From IMG/VR virus record IMGVR_UViG_3300024359_000338, positions 1 through 35,694 of that record: 35,694 nt of DNA; one strand, written 5' to 3'. The position numbers were made by a program, and so were the translations under genes. Below the pieces are notes generated by a model that worked only from the letters and a program-made list of their open reading frames with translations, ran no database searches and had not been told where the DNA came from. The stretch comes from a virus. Shown in pieces: positions 1 through 6,673 of the stretch (position 1 is its first letter; each line of letters opens with the position of its first letter).

Positions 1-338
1 CCAATAAGTGTCACTCCAGCAGTTAATGGAACGACACAACTATCTTGTCCATAGACACTCATACTTGGTGCTGATGCACTATTGACTGCTGTTTTTTGAT
101 TCGTAGAATTATTAGTTTCGTTATTGGTCGTACTGTTAGAACTAGACCCTGATTGGTATGTCGTAGAACTTTCATATCCACCTGTGATTGCTGTATTACT
201 TCCAGCATTATTTGATTGAGTATTTGTGGTTGAGCCACTTGATGTGACATCAGCTAAAGCATCAGATATTCCATAAGCCAATATCATAAAGAATAAAACG
301 AGTAGACACTCTTTATAGAAAGTAGACATTATTCTCAT
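1..338 (-). CDS. Secreted Ser/Thr/Asn-rich protein, partial (left haplotype copy)
   Basis: This is the N-terminal 112 codons of the gene found complete at 34928-35536; the window start cuts it. The start ATG (336-338) overlaps the stop of the holin gene as ATGA. It encodes an N-terminal hydrophobic segment ending near ISDALA, a low-complexity Ser/Thr/Asn/Gly linker, and the beginning of the conserved domain (SVYGQDSCVVPLTAGVTLIG). Relative to the right-hand copy, the hydrophobic segment carries several conservative replacements, while the linker differs almost only by silent changes. Its function is unknown. Confidence 0.8.
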   Translation of the reverse strand, partial: MRIMSTFYKECLLVLFFMILAYGISDALADVTSSGSTTNTQSNNAGSNTAITGGYESSTTYQSGSSSNSTTNNETNNSTNQKTAVNSASAPSMSVYGQDSCVVPLTAGVTLI

Positions 339-496
339 CTCCTTACCAAACTACCACCAAAATATAATCCTACGATGCTAGAAACGACATGTGTATCTAA
401 TGGAGTTATAACTAGACCAGTCATTGGTTTCCATTGAGTTATGTCTGTGCTTGAGGCAAATATCCACCAACCTTGCATCACCGATTCTGTATAACC
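1..496. repeat. Left copy of 496-bp terminal repeat
   Basis: Bases 1-496 align without gaps to 35199-35694 (offset 35198). I count about 47 mismatches by eye, so about 90% identity, and the last 119 bases (378-496) are identical. Most mismatches fall at third codon positions of the two genes crossing the repeat. This indicates two natural variants of one locus rather than sequencing error. It most likely marks closure of a circular or circularly permuted genome assembled from mixed strains. Confidence 0.9.
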
Positions 497-769
497 AACA
501 TAAATTGGCATATCAGAATCAATGAATGGGGCTAACTTAGGCAATACCAAAATAGCAACCACACAAATTAATGCTATCCATCGCCTAGTATTCTTAGTGA
601 AAGGGTCATCAACTGCTCTCGCCTTATCTTTTTGTTTTGCATCAAAATTTGCTCTTTGCATAAGCATCTTTTGTTCATCTGCCTTATCTTTAGATTTCTG
701 TGCCATAATTGATAAGACACCACCGAGAACTGTAGATACGAGCATTGATATTAATTCTATTGGAAACAT
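335..769 (-). CDS. Holin-like three-TM protein, GTA holin type
   Basis: The product has 144 residues. Three hydrophobic segments are visible: near residues 3-22, 64-82 (WIALICVVAILVLP) and 125-141. Between the first two lies a charged stretch rich in Lys, Asp and Gln. The layout and length match the family called holin of three TMs for gene-transfer release. Such proteins permeabilise the inner membrane at the end of infection. The gene heads the minus-strand lysis cassette and its stop overlaps the next gene by ATGA. It lies just downstream of the terminator at 818-861, so it is probably separated from the early operon. Only a weak ribosome-binding site (GTGAGAAT) precedes the ATG. The last 54 codons recur at the right end of the window, with only silent differences. 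Confidence 0.75.
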   Translation of the reverse strand: MFPIELISMLVSTVLGGVLSIMAQKSKDKADEQKMLMQRANFDAKQKDKARAVDDPFTKNTRRWIALICVVAILVLPKLAPFIDSDMPIYVGYTESVMQGWWIFASSTDITQWKPMTGLVITPLDTHVVSSIVGLYFGGSLVRR

Positions 770-817
770 AATATTCTCACATAGTTTATATCATCAATCT
801 AACAGAAAAAAAGACAT

Positions 818-861
818 AAAAAAAGAGCCACTAAGTAAACGAGGGTGAACTTAGCGACTCT
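818..861 (-). terminator. Rho-independent terminator of the left early operon
   Basis: Arms at 824-836 and 849-861 form a 13-bp stem with a 12-nt loop. In the minus-strand transcript every pair is Watson-Crick or G-U, whereas the plus-strand version has two mismatches. On the minus strand the stem is followed by seven T (818-824) and a second T-rich run. It therefore terminates the operon running from 6534 towards 918. Confidence 0.8.
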
Positions 862-917
862 CAAGGGCAGATGAATGTCAAACTTATACTGTAGTACTCA
901 GTAATTTAAAAGATTGA

Positions 918-1022
918 CTACCCTAATACAAATATCCAAAATATAGAAATGACTGACATGACTATTATTGCTTGTGCAATATCAGGTATTGAATCCCATA
1001 TTTCATTGAACTTATCTATCAT
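918..1022 (-). CDS. 34-residue single-TM small membrane protein
   Basis: This small ORF starts at ATG 1020-1022 and stops at TAG 918-920. A strong site, AAAGAGGAGAAAAACA, precedes the start and lies inside the end of the upstream gene (11-nt overlap). A short amphipathic start (MIDKFNEIWDSIPDIAQ) is followed by one hydrophobic helix (AIIVMSVISIFWIFVLG) that runs to the C-terminus. It is the last gene before the terminator. No family is recognised. A small membrane protein of this kind could act in lysis or in superinfection exclusion, but nothing in the sequence decides this. Confidence 0.6.
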   Translation of the reverse strand: MIDKFNEIWDSIPDIAQAIIVMSVISIFWIFVLG

Positions 1023-1323
1023 TGTTTTTCTCCTCTTTGATTACATCACCATGTTCATTAATTTTTTCTTTTTTAGTATCGCCATATTCATCATAGATTA
1101 TTTCTTTAGCCATAGAATTTGCATATGACTTTTGCATAAATTTTATTTCATCTACATCAGACAACACTATTTCTTTAAATAATCTTTCTACTTCTTCGCA
1201 GTATGCTCTATGACTGTGAGAATATTTTGCTAGGTCAATAGTCTTAACTGCATCTTTAAACTCTATAATATCATCTAACCACACTTCGTTATCCTCGTAG
1301 TATTCATTACATTCTCTTTGCAT
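1012..1323 (-). CDS. Hypothetical protein, acidic, 103 residues
   Basis: I do not recognise a family. The protein is highly charged, with an acidic N-terminal third (YYEDNEVWLDDIIEF) and a Lys/Glu-rich C-terminal tail that is probably flexible. The start at 1323 is supported by AGAGGTGGGCAA before the ATG. The gene overlaps both neighbours (about 49 nt upstream, 11 nt downstream), as expected in a tightly packed early operon. Confidence 0.6.
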   Translation of the reverse strand: MQRECNEYYEDNEVWLDDIIEFKDAVKTIDLAKYSHSHRAYCEEVERLFKEIVLSDVDEIKFMQKSYANSMAKEIIYDEYGDTKKEKINEHGDVIKEEKNNDR

Positions 1324-1472
1324 TTGCCCACCTCTTTATCTTTTTTTACTCTTTTAAAATGTTGTAAAGTTTTACAGTTCATTTCATGTGATAAAAGAGT
1401 AATTTCTTTATCTCCATTATTATATCTTTTTATTTCATTTTCCAAGTTATTTATCGCCTTTTCTAAGTCCAT
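1275..1472 (-). CDS. Small hypothetical protein, helical
   Basis: The product has 65 residues from the ATG at 1470-1472, which follows a very good AAGGAG site eight bases upstream. An in-frame ATG at 1523 would add 17 residues and overlaps the upstream stop by eight bases, so it remains possible. The first half (DLEKAINNLENEIKRYNNGDKE) should be a coiled coil; the second is basic with two Cys. No family is recognised. Confidence 0.5.
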   Translation of the reverse strand: MDLEKAINNLENEIKRYNNGDKEITLLSHEMNCKTLQHFKRVKKDKEVGKCKENVMNTTRITKCG

Positions 1473-1515
1473 TTTTAATTCTCCTTTTCTTATAAAACTT
1501 GGTATTAGATAATCT

Positions 1516-1671
1516 TTATTCATAATTGTCCACCATATCCTTTGCTTGTTCTTCTGTTAATTGATATTTATTTTGTATGTTATTGAGCAACTCTTTTTTA
1601 GCAAGTGTATCTCTAAACTTTTGTATATACTCTAAAGTACTAAAGAATTGCTCGTTATATGTTCTACTCAT
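1516..1671 (-). CDS. 51-residue hypothetical protein
   Basis: This short ORF fills the otherwise empty space between two early genes. It starts at ATG 1669-1671, overlapping the upstream stop by eight bases (ATGAGTAG), and ends at TAA 1516-1518, where the following ORF's alternative ATG overlaps in the same way. The predicted protein is helical and charged, starts MSRTYNEQFFSTLEYIQ and ends QAKDMVDNYE. Only a weak ribosome-binding site is present. The call rests on coding continuity and the overlap pattern. No family is recognised. Confidence 0.5.
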   Translation of the reverse strand: MSRTYNEQFFSTLEYIQKFRDTLAKKELLNNIQNKYQLTEEQAKDMVDNYE

Positions 1672-1894
1672 TTCTTAGTTTTTTAGATTCGATAATTAAT
1701 TTTTTAACCATATCTAGTTTTATCAAAATCATTGAGTCAAAACTATCTATATCGGTGGCATCTACTTTATCTATAAAAAGACTTATGTCATAGATTGCTG
1801 AACCTATGTCACTCTTTCTTTTAGACATTGCACTTTTTTTTATGCAACCTAAAAACTTTGTTAAAGTAATCCCACTTTTTAATGTATTCTTCAT
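1664..1894 (-). CDS. Hypothetical protein, 76 residues
   Basis: The start at 1894 follows GAGGAATAAATAAA, which sits in the last codons of the preceding gene. The N-terminal third is basic (KNTLKSGITLTKFLGCIKKS) and the remainder is a helical region with Asp-rich turns. No motif or family is recognised. It belongs to the minus-strand run of small early genes. Confidence 0.5.
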   Translation of the reverse strand: MKNTLKSGITLTKFLGCIKKSAMSKRKSDIGSAIYDISLFIDKVDATDIDSFDSMILIKLDMVKKLIIESKKLRNE

Positions 1895-1899
1895 TTTAT

Positions 1900-2202
1900 T
1901 TATTCCTCAAACAATCCACCCAATCTACAATTTTCTGAAAAATGAAAGTGTAGAGTTCCATCATCTAGGTAGTATTTATCGAGATACCCAGCATCAGTCA
2001 ATAATTTAAGATATCCTTTAGGTAGCTTGTATGCTTTCCTAAATCTCTCGTAACAGTCTTCAGGGTATTTATCATTTGGATAACTATCAAATGGTTTCTC
2101 TGTAGTAGAATAAAGATACCAATGACCTCTTTGTTCTTCACAAGTTCCATCTTCACAAGCAAATTCTAGTTTCTCCAAAAGTTGTTCTGTTGTTAGTTTC
2201 AT
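1900..2202 (-). CDS. Hypothetical protein, 100 residues
   Basis: The product is aromatic-rich and acidic, with four Cys (CEDGTCEEQRGHWYLY and SENCRLGG) and a C-terminal GGLFEE. No family is recognised. The CGAGGAT site before the ATG is the typical leader of this phage's early genes. Two perfect TATACT-N3-AGTATA dyads lie at 2228-2265, directly upstream. It is therefore the first gene of a sub-operon running through 1664, 1516, 1275, 1012 and 918. Confidence 0.6.
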   Translation of the reverse strand: MKLTTEQLLEKLEFACEDGTCEEQRGHWYLYSTTEKPFDSYPNDKYPEDCYERFRKAYKLPKGYLKLLTDAGYLDKYYLDDGTLHFHFSENCRLGGLFEE

Positions 2203-2227
2203 ATTTATATCCTCGTTTTTTATTGTT

Positions 2228-2265
2228 TATACTACCAGTATATATTAATTTATACTGATAGTATA
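2228..2265. promoter_or_regulatory. Tandem operator dyads (site A)
   Basis: Two perfect 15-bp dyads, TATACTACCAGTATA at 2228-2242 and TATACTGATAGTATA at 2251-2265, lie 23 bp apart. The nearer one ends 26 bases from the start codon at 2202. The same motif recurs upstream of other early genes. Its half sites resemble a -10 box, so operator and promoter probably coincide. Confidence 0.7.
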
Positions 2266-2277
2266 GTTTTATTTTTA

Positions 2278-2688
2278 CTATTTAGTAATATATTTAGCAT
2301 GTTCCCAGTTAATCATATCTTCTGAATAACCTTTCCTGACCCTATAACCTCTACCAACCATTGATTGAGGTGCAACATATTCAAGTTTTATTGCAGTATG
2401 TTTCCAGCGTGATTCAGCAAGATTATATGTATGACTAATAGCCAAATCTCTTTCTTCTTTAGAATCAAATCCAGTATACCACCACATATGATTTGCACCT
2501 CTAGCATCTTTTCTAGTAGAAAATAATATAGCATTAGGTCTATCACATGATGTATCTTCGTATGCAACTATATTTAGTTCTTCAAGACTTATATTATCTA
2601 TTTTTTTAAAGTATTCATTGTTTCCATCTTTGATATCTCTCATATCTGATTTTTCCCAATACATACTTCCATCTTTTCGTAGTTCCAT
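2278..2688 (-). CDS. Hypothetical protein, 136 residues
   Basis: I do not recognise a family. The protein has a charged N-terminus and a middle part rich in aromatic residues (ANHMWWYTGFDSKEERDLA). It ends in a basic, Tyr/Gly-containing segment (GRGYRVRKGYSEDM). There is no signal peptide or membrane segment. The start at 2688 is fixed by a CGAGGATATTTAA leader. The tandem operator at 2736-2773 lies upstream, so it begins its own transcription unit in the early region. Confidence 0.65.
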   Translation of the reverse strand: MELRKDGSMYWEKSDMRDIKDGNNEYFKKIDNISLEELNIVAYEDTSCDRPNAILFSTRKDARGANHMWWYTGFDSKEERDLAISHTYNLAESRWKHTAIKLEYVAPQSMVGRGYRVRKGYSEDMINWEHAKYITK

Positions 2689-2715
2689 TTAAATATCCTC
2701 GTTTTATGTTAAATT

Positions 2716-2739
2716 TATAAGCTGTTTTATTAGCTTATA
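2716..2739. repeat. Perfect 8-bp inverted repeat next to an operator
   Basis: TATAAGCT (2716-2723) and AGCTTATA (2732-2739) are perfect inverted arms separated by eight bases. They lie between operator site B and the CGAGGA leader of the gene starting at 2688. The transcript could fold here, or the element could bind a protein. Confidence 0.4.
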
Positions 2740-2773
2740 CATACAGTATAAACTAACTTATACTAAAAGTATA
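2736..2773. promoter_or_regulatory. Tandem operator dyads (site B)
   Basis: TATACATACAGTATA at 2736-2750 (one mismatch from a perfect dyad) and TATACTAAAAGTATA at 2759-2773 (perfect) have the same 23-bp spacing as site A. They fill the gap between the gene ending at 2777 and the gene starting at 2688 on the minus strand. Confidence 0.7.
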
Positions 2774-2776
2774 CAT

Positions 2777-3058
2777 TTATTTTGAGTTATTTTGATGTTT
2801 TTTTTGAGCTAATAAAGGGTCAATTATACCATTGTCTACATATCTTAAATGGTCATTTGACTTGGTTATAGCATCAATACTGGTACATATTTCATCAATA
2901 TTATATCTGTCAAAATTATCAGATATGAGCTGATTTATAATATTTATTCCATGATAATTGGTTCTTTCTCTGACTACTTTACCAACTTCTTGCACTCTTC
3001 TTTTTAGTTCTTCTTCACCAAGTTTATTTAATTTTTCTTGATATTCATTATTGTTCAT
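2777..3058 (-). CDS. Hypothetical helical protein, 93 residues
   Basis: The sequence is charged and mostly helical (EYQEKLNKLGEEELKRRVQE). No motif is recognised. The start follows GGAGATAAATA and lies three bases after the stop of the 2OG-Fe(II) hydroxylase gene, so the two are co-transcribed. A role linked to the hydroxylase is possible from position only. Confidence 0.6.
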   Translation of the reverse strand: MNNNEYQEKLNKLGEEELKRRVQEVGKVVRERTNYHGINIINQLISDNFDRYNIDEICTSIDAITKSNDHLRYVDNGIIDPLLAQKKHQNNSK

Positions 3059-3061
3059 TAT

Positions 3062-3652
3062 TTATCTCCAGCTTTCGCCATTTACCCAGCAAACTAAAAC
3101 TTTACGAGTTCCTTTGGTCACTGGTGTGACACAATGATTCATAAAACTTGTAAATGCTACTAATTCATTATCATTATTTTTTATAACTACTTCTTCACCA
3201 CCACTCATTATTTTTAATTCTCCACCCTCAAAATTATCATCTAATATCCAAGAGATTGATATTTTTCTAGTAGAGCCTATCTCACAATTTATATCGGTAT
3301 GAGTTTTATAAAAATCTCCAACACTATATTCTAAATATTGAATATCTTGTATAGCTGATATTCTATAATTAAATATTTTATTAAGCTCAACTGCATAAAC
3401 ATGAAACAAACCACCTATCTTAGAATCTAAAGGTATTCTCCACATCTTGACTTTTCTAGTGAGTTTATCATCAACACCATAATTAACTTTAGCATCTTGT
3501 TGAACTCCAACACCACTCGATAATTCCACTCTTGCTGAAACTAAATCTGCACGATTGATAGGAAGTTTGACAACACCATAGTTTGGTATCTTATCCATAT
3601 CAGGATTACCATGTGATTGAAAAAAACTAGTTTTTAGAATTGTTAAAGACAT
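3062..3652 (-). CDS. 2OG-Fe(II) oxygenase, prolyl-hydroxylase/PKHD type
   Basis: The product has 196 residues. The double-stranded beta-helix signature is complete: iron ligands H118-x-D120 (KTHTDIN), distal H173 (MNHCVTPV) and the 2-oxoglutarate-binding R183 (KGTRKVLVCW). The core FEGGELKI, typical of prolyl-4-hydroxylase-like enzymes, precedes the distal His. Enzymes of this family hydroxylate protein side chains or small molecules. Similar genes are common in marine phages, with unknown targets. It is clearly different from the TET/JBP-type enzyme at 8719-9645. The start is supported by AAAAGGAGTTTAATT. A 9-bp hairpin (3672-3699) lies immediately upstream of this site. Confidence 0.85.
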   Translation of the reverse strand: MSLTILKTSFFQSHGNPDMDKIPNYGVVKLPINRADLVSARVELSSGVGVQQDAKVNYGVDDKLTRKVKMWRIPLDSKIGGLFHVYAVELNKIFNYRISAIQDIQYLEYSVGDFYKTHTDINCEIGSTRKISISWILDDNFEGGELKIMSGGEEVVIKNNDNELVAFTSFMNHCVTPVTKGTRKVLVCWVNGESWR

Positions 3653-3671
3653 AATTAAACTCCTTTTGGTC

Positions 3672-3699
3672 GTGGGTAGTCAAAGCTACAACTACCCAC
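3672..3699. promoter_or_regulatory. Perfect stem-loop upstream of the hydroxylase ribosome-binding site
   Basis: GTGGGTAGT (3672-3680) and ACTACCCAC (3691-3699) form a perfect 9-bp stem with a 10-nt loop. No T run follows on either strand, so it is not a standard terminator. It sits between the SSB-like gene upstream and the hydroxylase gene downstream on the minus strand, just before the AAGGAG site. A role in processing or translational control is inferred. Confidence 0.5.
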
Positions 3700-3736
3700 T
3701 TGATGAAAAGCACCGAATGTCTATATGAGGAAAACA

Positions 3737-4165
3737 TTAGAATGGTGTGCTATCATCTTTTTCTCTTATCTCTAATCCATAGTATGATTCATTATCATAT
3801 ACATTCAAAGTTTTATCTTTGCCATCTATATTAATAAATCCAGTTTTGACTGTTTTAGAGTCAGGACTTTTTGGGTCGAACAAACAACCCACCTCTGCAT
3901 ATACAGTAAAATATTCTGTTCCTTTGGAAGATAATGCCTTTGTGACAATTACTTTTTTAGGAAACCTGTCAGGTATTCTACTACCATCTTCATTGGTATA
4001 TGGTTTACTATCTTTAAGACTTCCTTTCTTAAATAACTCTAAACCATCAGGGTCAGATAATGAGCCTTTACAAAACAAACTATCTAAGTCCATTTCTTCT
4101 TTAGGTGTTTGATTATCTGATTCAGATAGTTCATTTTCGATATCAGTTCTATCCCATTCACTCAT
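3737..4165 (-). CDS. Possible single-stranded DNA-binding protein
   Basis: The 142-residue product ends in REKDDSTPF, an acidic tail with terminal Pro-Phe that closely resembles the conserved DDDIPF tip of bacterial and phage SSBs. The N-terminal half is acidic and low in complexity. The C-terminal half (KKVIVTKALSSKGTEYFTVY onwards) looks like alternating beta strands, compatible with a small OB fold. It lies beside the ERF annealing protein and exonuclease genes, where phage SSBs are often found. Its start overlaps the upstream stop as ATGA. The assignment rests on the tail and the context, not on a recognised SSB core. Confidence 0.5.
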   Translation of the reverse strand: MSEWDRTDIENELSESDNQTPKEEMDLDSLFCKGSLSDPDGLELFKKGSLKDSKPYTNEDGSRIPDRFPKKVIVTKALSSKGTEYFTVYAEVGCLFDPKSPDSKTVKTGFINIDGKDKTLNVYDNESYYGLEIREKDDSTPF

Positions 4166-4338
4166 TTTACCACCTCCAAATTTTCTTCTTCTAAAATAGA
4201 CACAGTTTGATATTTTCTATGTGGATTACATTCTCTTTGTAAGTCCAACATCATGTGTGCCTGTTTTTCTGTATCAAATGGTGTATTACCTACCAAATAA
4301 TAAGAATTATTAATTTTTTCTATTACTAAATATTGCAT
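4162..4338 (-). CDS. 58-residue hypothetical protein
   Basis: The ORF starts at ATG 4336-4338 after an AGGAG site and stops at TGA 4162-4164, overlapping the next ATG as ATGA. The product begins MQYLVIEKINNSYYLVGNTP, continues with a helical stretch and ends in an acidic EEENLEVVK. Tight packing on both sides makes it a real gene. No family is recognised. Confidence 0.6.
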   Translation of the reverse strand: MQYLVIEKINNSYYLVGNTPFDTEKQAHMMLDLQRECNPHRKYQTVSILEEENLEVVK

Positions 4339-4346
4339 ATCATCTC

Positions 4347-4841
4347 CTAAAATTTATTTGTTTGATTATTATTAGTTGCCTTAACAGGACTTGCTACATT
4401 CCCATCATCATCATCTGAAATAATACTTCCGAACCCAAATAACATATGCAAAGAATATCTTTTAGCATATGTAACTGTAGAGGCGAATGCCTGTGGGTTT
4501 TCTTTATTATTTACAAATAATGGGTATTTACATTGTAAAGTTTCAGTATCATTTATATGTCTTACCACAGTATGTAAATACTGCTGACTATCTTCGCAAA
4601 TAACACTTTGTGTGAATATTAGACCAAATTTCAAACCCTCATTAGCACATTCAATAGCATCTTCTAATGTAGAGTATGGAGTACCTTTAGGATTTTCTTC
4701 TGATTTAAACCGACTATTTCTACCAGTAGCATCTGATTTTAGTTTTAATTGCTGATATTCGTGCATAGCAGTAATTAAACCAAGCTCATTATGTTCTTTT
4801 CTTTTTTCCTCATTATGAGATTTTAAGTGTTTACTTTCCAT
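4347..4841 (-). CDS. erf: ERF-family single-strand annealing recombinase
   Basis: The product has 164 residues. The middle part reads like the ERF superfamily core: EGLKFGLIFTQSV, YLHTVVRHI, and the characteristic QAFASTVTYAKRYSL followed by LFGFG and an Asp-rich DDDDGN. ERF proteins anneal complementary single strands during phage recombination and genome circularisation. The PD-(D/E)XK nuclease at 5289-5954 would supply resected ends, so the pair forms an exonuclease/annealase system. A TGAGGAAAATCAA leader sets the start, and an imperfect operator (4880-4909) lies upstream. The C-terminal Asn/Gln-rich tail is probably flexible. Confidence 0.85.
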   Translation of the reverse strand: MESKHLKSHNEEKRKEHNELGLITAMHEYQQLKLKSDATGRNSRFKSEENPKGTPYSTLEDAIECANEGLKFGLIFTQSVICEDSQQYLHTVVRHINDTETLQCKYPLFVNNKENPQAFASTVTYAKRYSLHMLFGFGSIISDDDDGNVASPVKATNNNQTNKF

Positions 4842-4879
4842 TTGATTTTCCTCATTATCATTGTTTAATATTACAACTA

Positions 4880-4909
4880 TATACTATAAATATATATAAA
4901 TATAGTATT
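4880..4909. promoter_or_regulatory. Operator-like dyad (site C)
   Basis: TATACTATAAATATA (4880-4894) is an imperfect copy of the TATACT-N3-AGTATA dyad. A weaker copy ending AGTATT follows at 4895-4909, giving the compact two-copy 30-bp arrangement also seen at 6571-6600. It lies 39 bases upstream of the ERF start codon. The surroundings are extremely AT-rich, so this is less certain than sites A and B. Confidence 0.45.
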
Positions 4910-5099
4910 ATTTATCTATTTCTATATTATTTCTTTTTAAAGTATCTTTGACAGAATCTTTTACAAGTTTCTTTTTTAATGCTTTTTCAAATTTAGGACT
5001 CATTCCACTAAATATAAAATGTTCATTAACAAGTTCTCCGATTCTTTTCTCAATACCTTTAACATTTTTATTATCTTTTTTTACTTTTATTTTTGTCAT
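4908..5099 (-). CDS. Small basic hypothetical protein
   Basis: The product has 63 residues and is very Lys-rich (MTKIKVKKDNKNVKGIEKRI), with no recognisable family. AGGAGTATGGGAAA precedes the ATG at 5099. Its beginning overlaps the end of the DUF3310 gene. A nucleic-acid-binding role is conceivable from charge alone. Confidence 0.5.
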   Translation of the reverse strand: MTKIKVKKDNKNVKGIEKRIGELVNEHFIFSGMSPKFEKALKKKLVKDSVKDTLKRNNIEIDK

Positions 5100-5292
5100 T
5101 TTCCCATACTCCTATAAGTTTACTTAGATACCAAAGTGCTTTTTTCAAATCTTCAATACCATTCTTGTGTTTATACCTAGAAATATATTTGACTATATTT
5201 CCCTCTAGATAATTCATTTGTTGGTCAAGTATAAAGTCAATTACTTCTATCTTGCCTTGTTTGTAGTGTTTTGGATTTATATTATCTTTCAA
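5071..5292 (-). CDS. DUF3310 family protein
   Basis: The core INPKHYKQGKIEVIDFI followed by EGNIVKYISRYKHKNGIEDLKKALWYL matches the short DUF3310 family common in phage nucleotide-metabolism and replication regions. Its function is unknown. The start is uncertain. A GTG at 5302-5304 would give 77 residues but is only about two bases from GAGGA. A TTG at 5290-5292 overlaps the upstream stop as TTGA, is better spaced from GAGGAGTGGGTGG and keeps the whole domain (73 residues). I prefer the TTG. Confidence 0.75.
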   Translation of the reverse strand: MKDNINPKHYKQGKIEVIDFILDQQMNYLEGNIVKYISRYKHKNGIEDLKKALWYLSKLIGVWENDKNKSKKR

Positions 5293-5954
5293 AATACCAC
5301 CCACTCCTCGAATGTAGGCATAAACTTCTTAACATCTCGCCTTATCATTTGTGAGCCACCTGTTTCATCAGCACTTATCAATACAACATTTTCTATGTTC
5401 TCGTTGAACATCTCGTTATACATAACTGCATAGGCACATAATTGCACACCATAATTATCTTTTATGCTTTGCTTGGGTTTATTAGAAGTCTTAAAATCTA
5501 TTACAGCTAAATATCCCTCATCATGATTGTATCCTTTAATTTTAGCGATACAATCTACTCGACCATGAATTTTATAAGTGTCAGAATAAAGTTCAGTTTC
5601 TATAAAAACAATATCATCAATCATTTCTAGATAGCCAAGCATATTCATGAATAAGCCATTTGCTAAAACACTATCGCATCTGTGTGATGTAGGCATAGAC
5701 TCTTCAGAACTGCTATAAAGGTGTTTATATTCGGTTGTAAAATATTCTTGTATCATTGAGTGTACTTTTAAACCTCTTTCAGCACATCTTTTCATTTCAA
5801 AGTTAGCAACATCTTCACCCAATTCTTTTCTCCACTTTTCCAAACTACGATTTGGTCTAGCATTTATTATGCTAGTGATACTTTGATAACCGAGATTCTT
5901 TTTTTTAAGTATCTCGGCACTTGCTATCGTTTTCCATTTTTCTTGCTTAGTCAT
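5289..5954 (-). CDS. PD-(D/E)XK exonuclease, RecB/Cas4/MGME1-like
   Basis: The product has 221 residues. H65 in RGLKVHSMI, an acidic patch near E120, D134 in HGRVDCIA, the D153-x-K155 pair in AVIDFKTS and the later QLCAYAVMY motif match the metal site and Q-x3-Y element of RecB-family nucleases. Such single-domain enzymes act as phage recombination exonucleases alongside ERF or RecT annealases, and an ERF gene lies downstream in the same operon. The start ATG overlaps the DUF2958 stop as ATGA and is preceded by GGTGGTAG. Confidence 0.85.
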   Translation of the reverse strand: MTKQEKWKTIASAEILKKKNLGYQSITSIINARPNRSLEKWRKELGEDVANFEMKRCAERGLKVHSMIQEYFTTEYKHLYSSSEESMPTSHRCDSVLANGLFMNMLGYLEMIDDIVFIETELYSDTYKIHGRVDCIAKIKGYNHDEGYLAVIDFKTSNKPKQSIKDNYGVQLCAYAVMYNEMFNENIENVVLISADETGGSQMIRRDVKKFMPTFEEWVVF

Positions 5955-6292
5955 AGAACACTACCACCATTTAGAATATCCTCGATAGTATGTTTGTTGC
6001 TTTCAAAATACATATCTCGTTCTATTGGTAAACCCATAACACCTTTAAACTCTTTAAGTTCATTAAGGTCAATATAACCAGCCTCTCTTTCGTGTAATTG
6101 TGCAACACCGAAAGCTATATTTGTTTCAGGGTCTAACTCAGTTAGCCACCAAGTGCCAATACCAGTAGGATTAAATAATTTAACAACTATTTTGAAATCA
6201 ACACTTGTGGGATGTTCAGAATTCCATTCTTTTTTGTGGGCTATGTGATTTTTTATTAATCTATCTCTTTGTGCTTTTAAAAATAATTTCAT
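5951..6292 (-). CDS. DUF2958-like protein
   Basis: The product has 113 residues. The pattern VVKLFNPTGIGTWWLTELDP, FGVAQLHEREAGYIDLNELKE, then GLPIERDMYF follows the DUF2958 family of small proteins found on plasmids and phages. Its function is unknown. The gene is joined to its neighbours by ATGA overlaps at both ends and has an AGGAGAGATGTC leader. Confidence 0.7.
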   Translation of the reverse strand: MKLFLKAQRDRLIKNHIAHKKEWNSEHPTSVDFKIVVKLFNPTGIGTWWLTELDPETNIAFGVAQLHEREAGYIDLNELKEFKGVMGLPIERDMYFESNKHTIEDILNGGSVL

Positions 6293-6534
6293 GACATCTC
6301 TCCTCTATAAACATAAGTTGTAAAATGTTTATTGTTTATTGTTGTGTCGATAGACTCAATATTAAAATGACATCTAAGATTAAATATAATTGCCGATAAT
6401 CTTGTGATTCTGAAAGTTTCTATAGCATCCCAAGATGTGATTGCTTTCTTTTTTAATAAATGCACTAACACTTTCTCGGCTTGAGTTTTAGGGTTAGAGA
6501 TATTATAACCATTTAAAAATTTATCTTTTTTCAT
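6289..6534 (-). CDS. HTH_39-like DNA-binding protein
   Basis: The 81-residue product has the short phage helix-turn-helix pattern: KTQAEKVLVHLLKKKAITSWDAIE, then FRITRLSAIIFNLRCHFNIES, then a beta wing ending YVYRGEMS. This matches the HTH_39 family. It is the first gene of the leftward early operon, with an AACGAGGAAAATATT leader and the 30-bp operator at 6571-6600 upstream. A role in DNA binding or early regulation is inferred. Confidence 0.7.
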   Translation of the reverse strand: MKKDKFLNGYNISNPKTQAEKVLVHLLKKKAITSWDAIETFRITRLSAIIFNLRCHFNIESIDTTINNKHFTTYVYRGEMS

Positions 6535-6570
6535 AATATTTTCCTCGTTAAGTTAATATGATTACAACCT

Positions 6571-6600
6571 TATACTTTAAATATTAATAAGTAAAGTATT
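6571..6600. promoter_or_regulatory. 30-bp operator element (site D) in the divergent early promoter region
   Basis: TATACTTTAAATATT is followed directly by AATAAGTAAAGTATT, with outer inverted arms ATACTTTA and TAAAGTAT. The element lies between the leftward gene starting at 6534 and the rightward gene at 6674. Its reverse complement matches 7214-7243 at 27 of 30 positions, so two inverted copies flank the Cro-like/replication HTH operon. Confidence 0.65.
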
Positions 6601-6673
6601 AAAATACTTTTTTTATATTTACTTTTAATATAAAATAATCCATAATGGCATAACAAACATGGAGATAAATTAA

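Noticed and set aside
1-496. Direct terminal repeat as a packaging feature (T7-like or pac-type ends)
   Set aside because: The two copies differ at about 10% of positions outside the last 119 bases, with mainly silent changes. A replicated terminal repeat would be identical. An assembly closing on two strain variants explains it better.
2228-2773. CRISPR-like array from repeated TATACT elements
   Set aside because: The repeats are short dyads with 23-bp spacing, only two per locus, and lie before genes. There are no spacers or cas genes.
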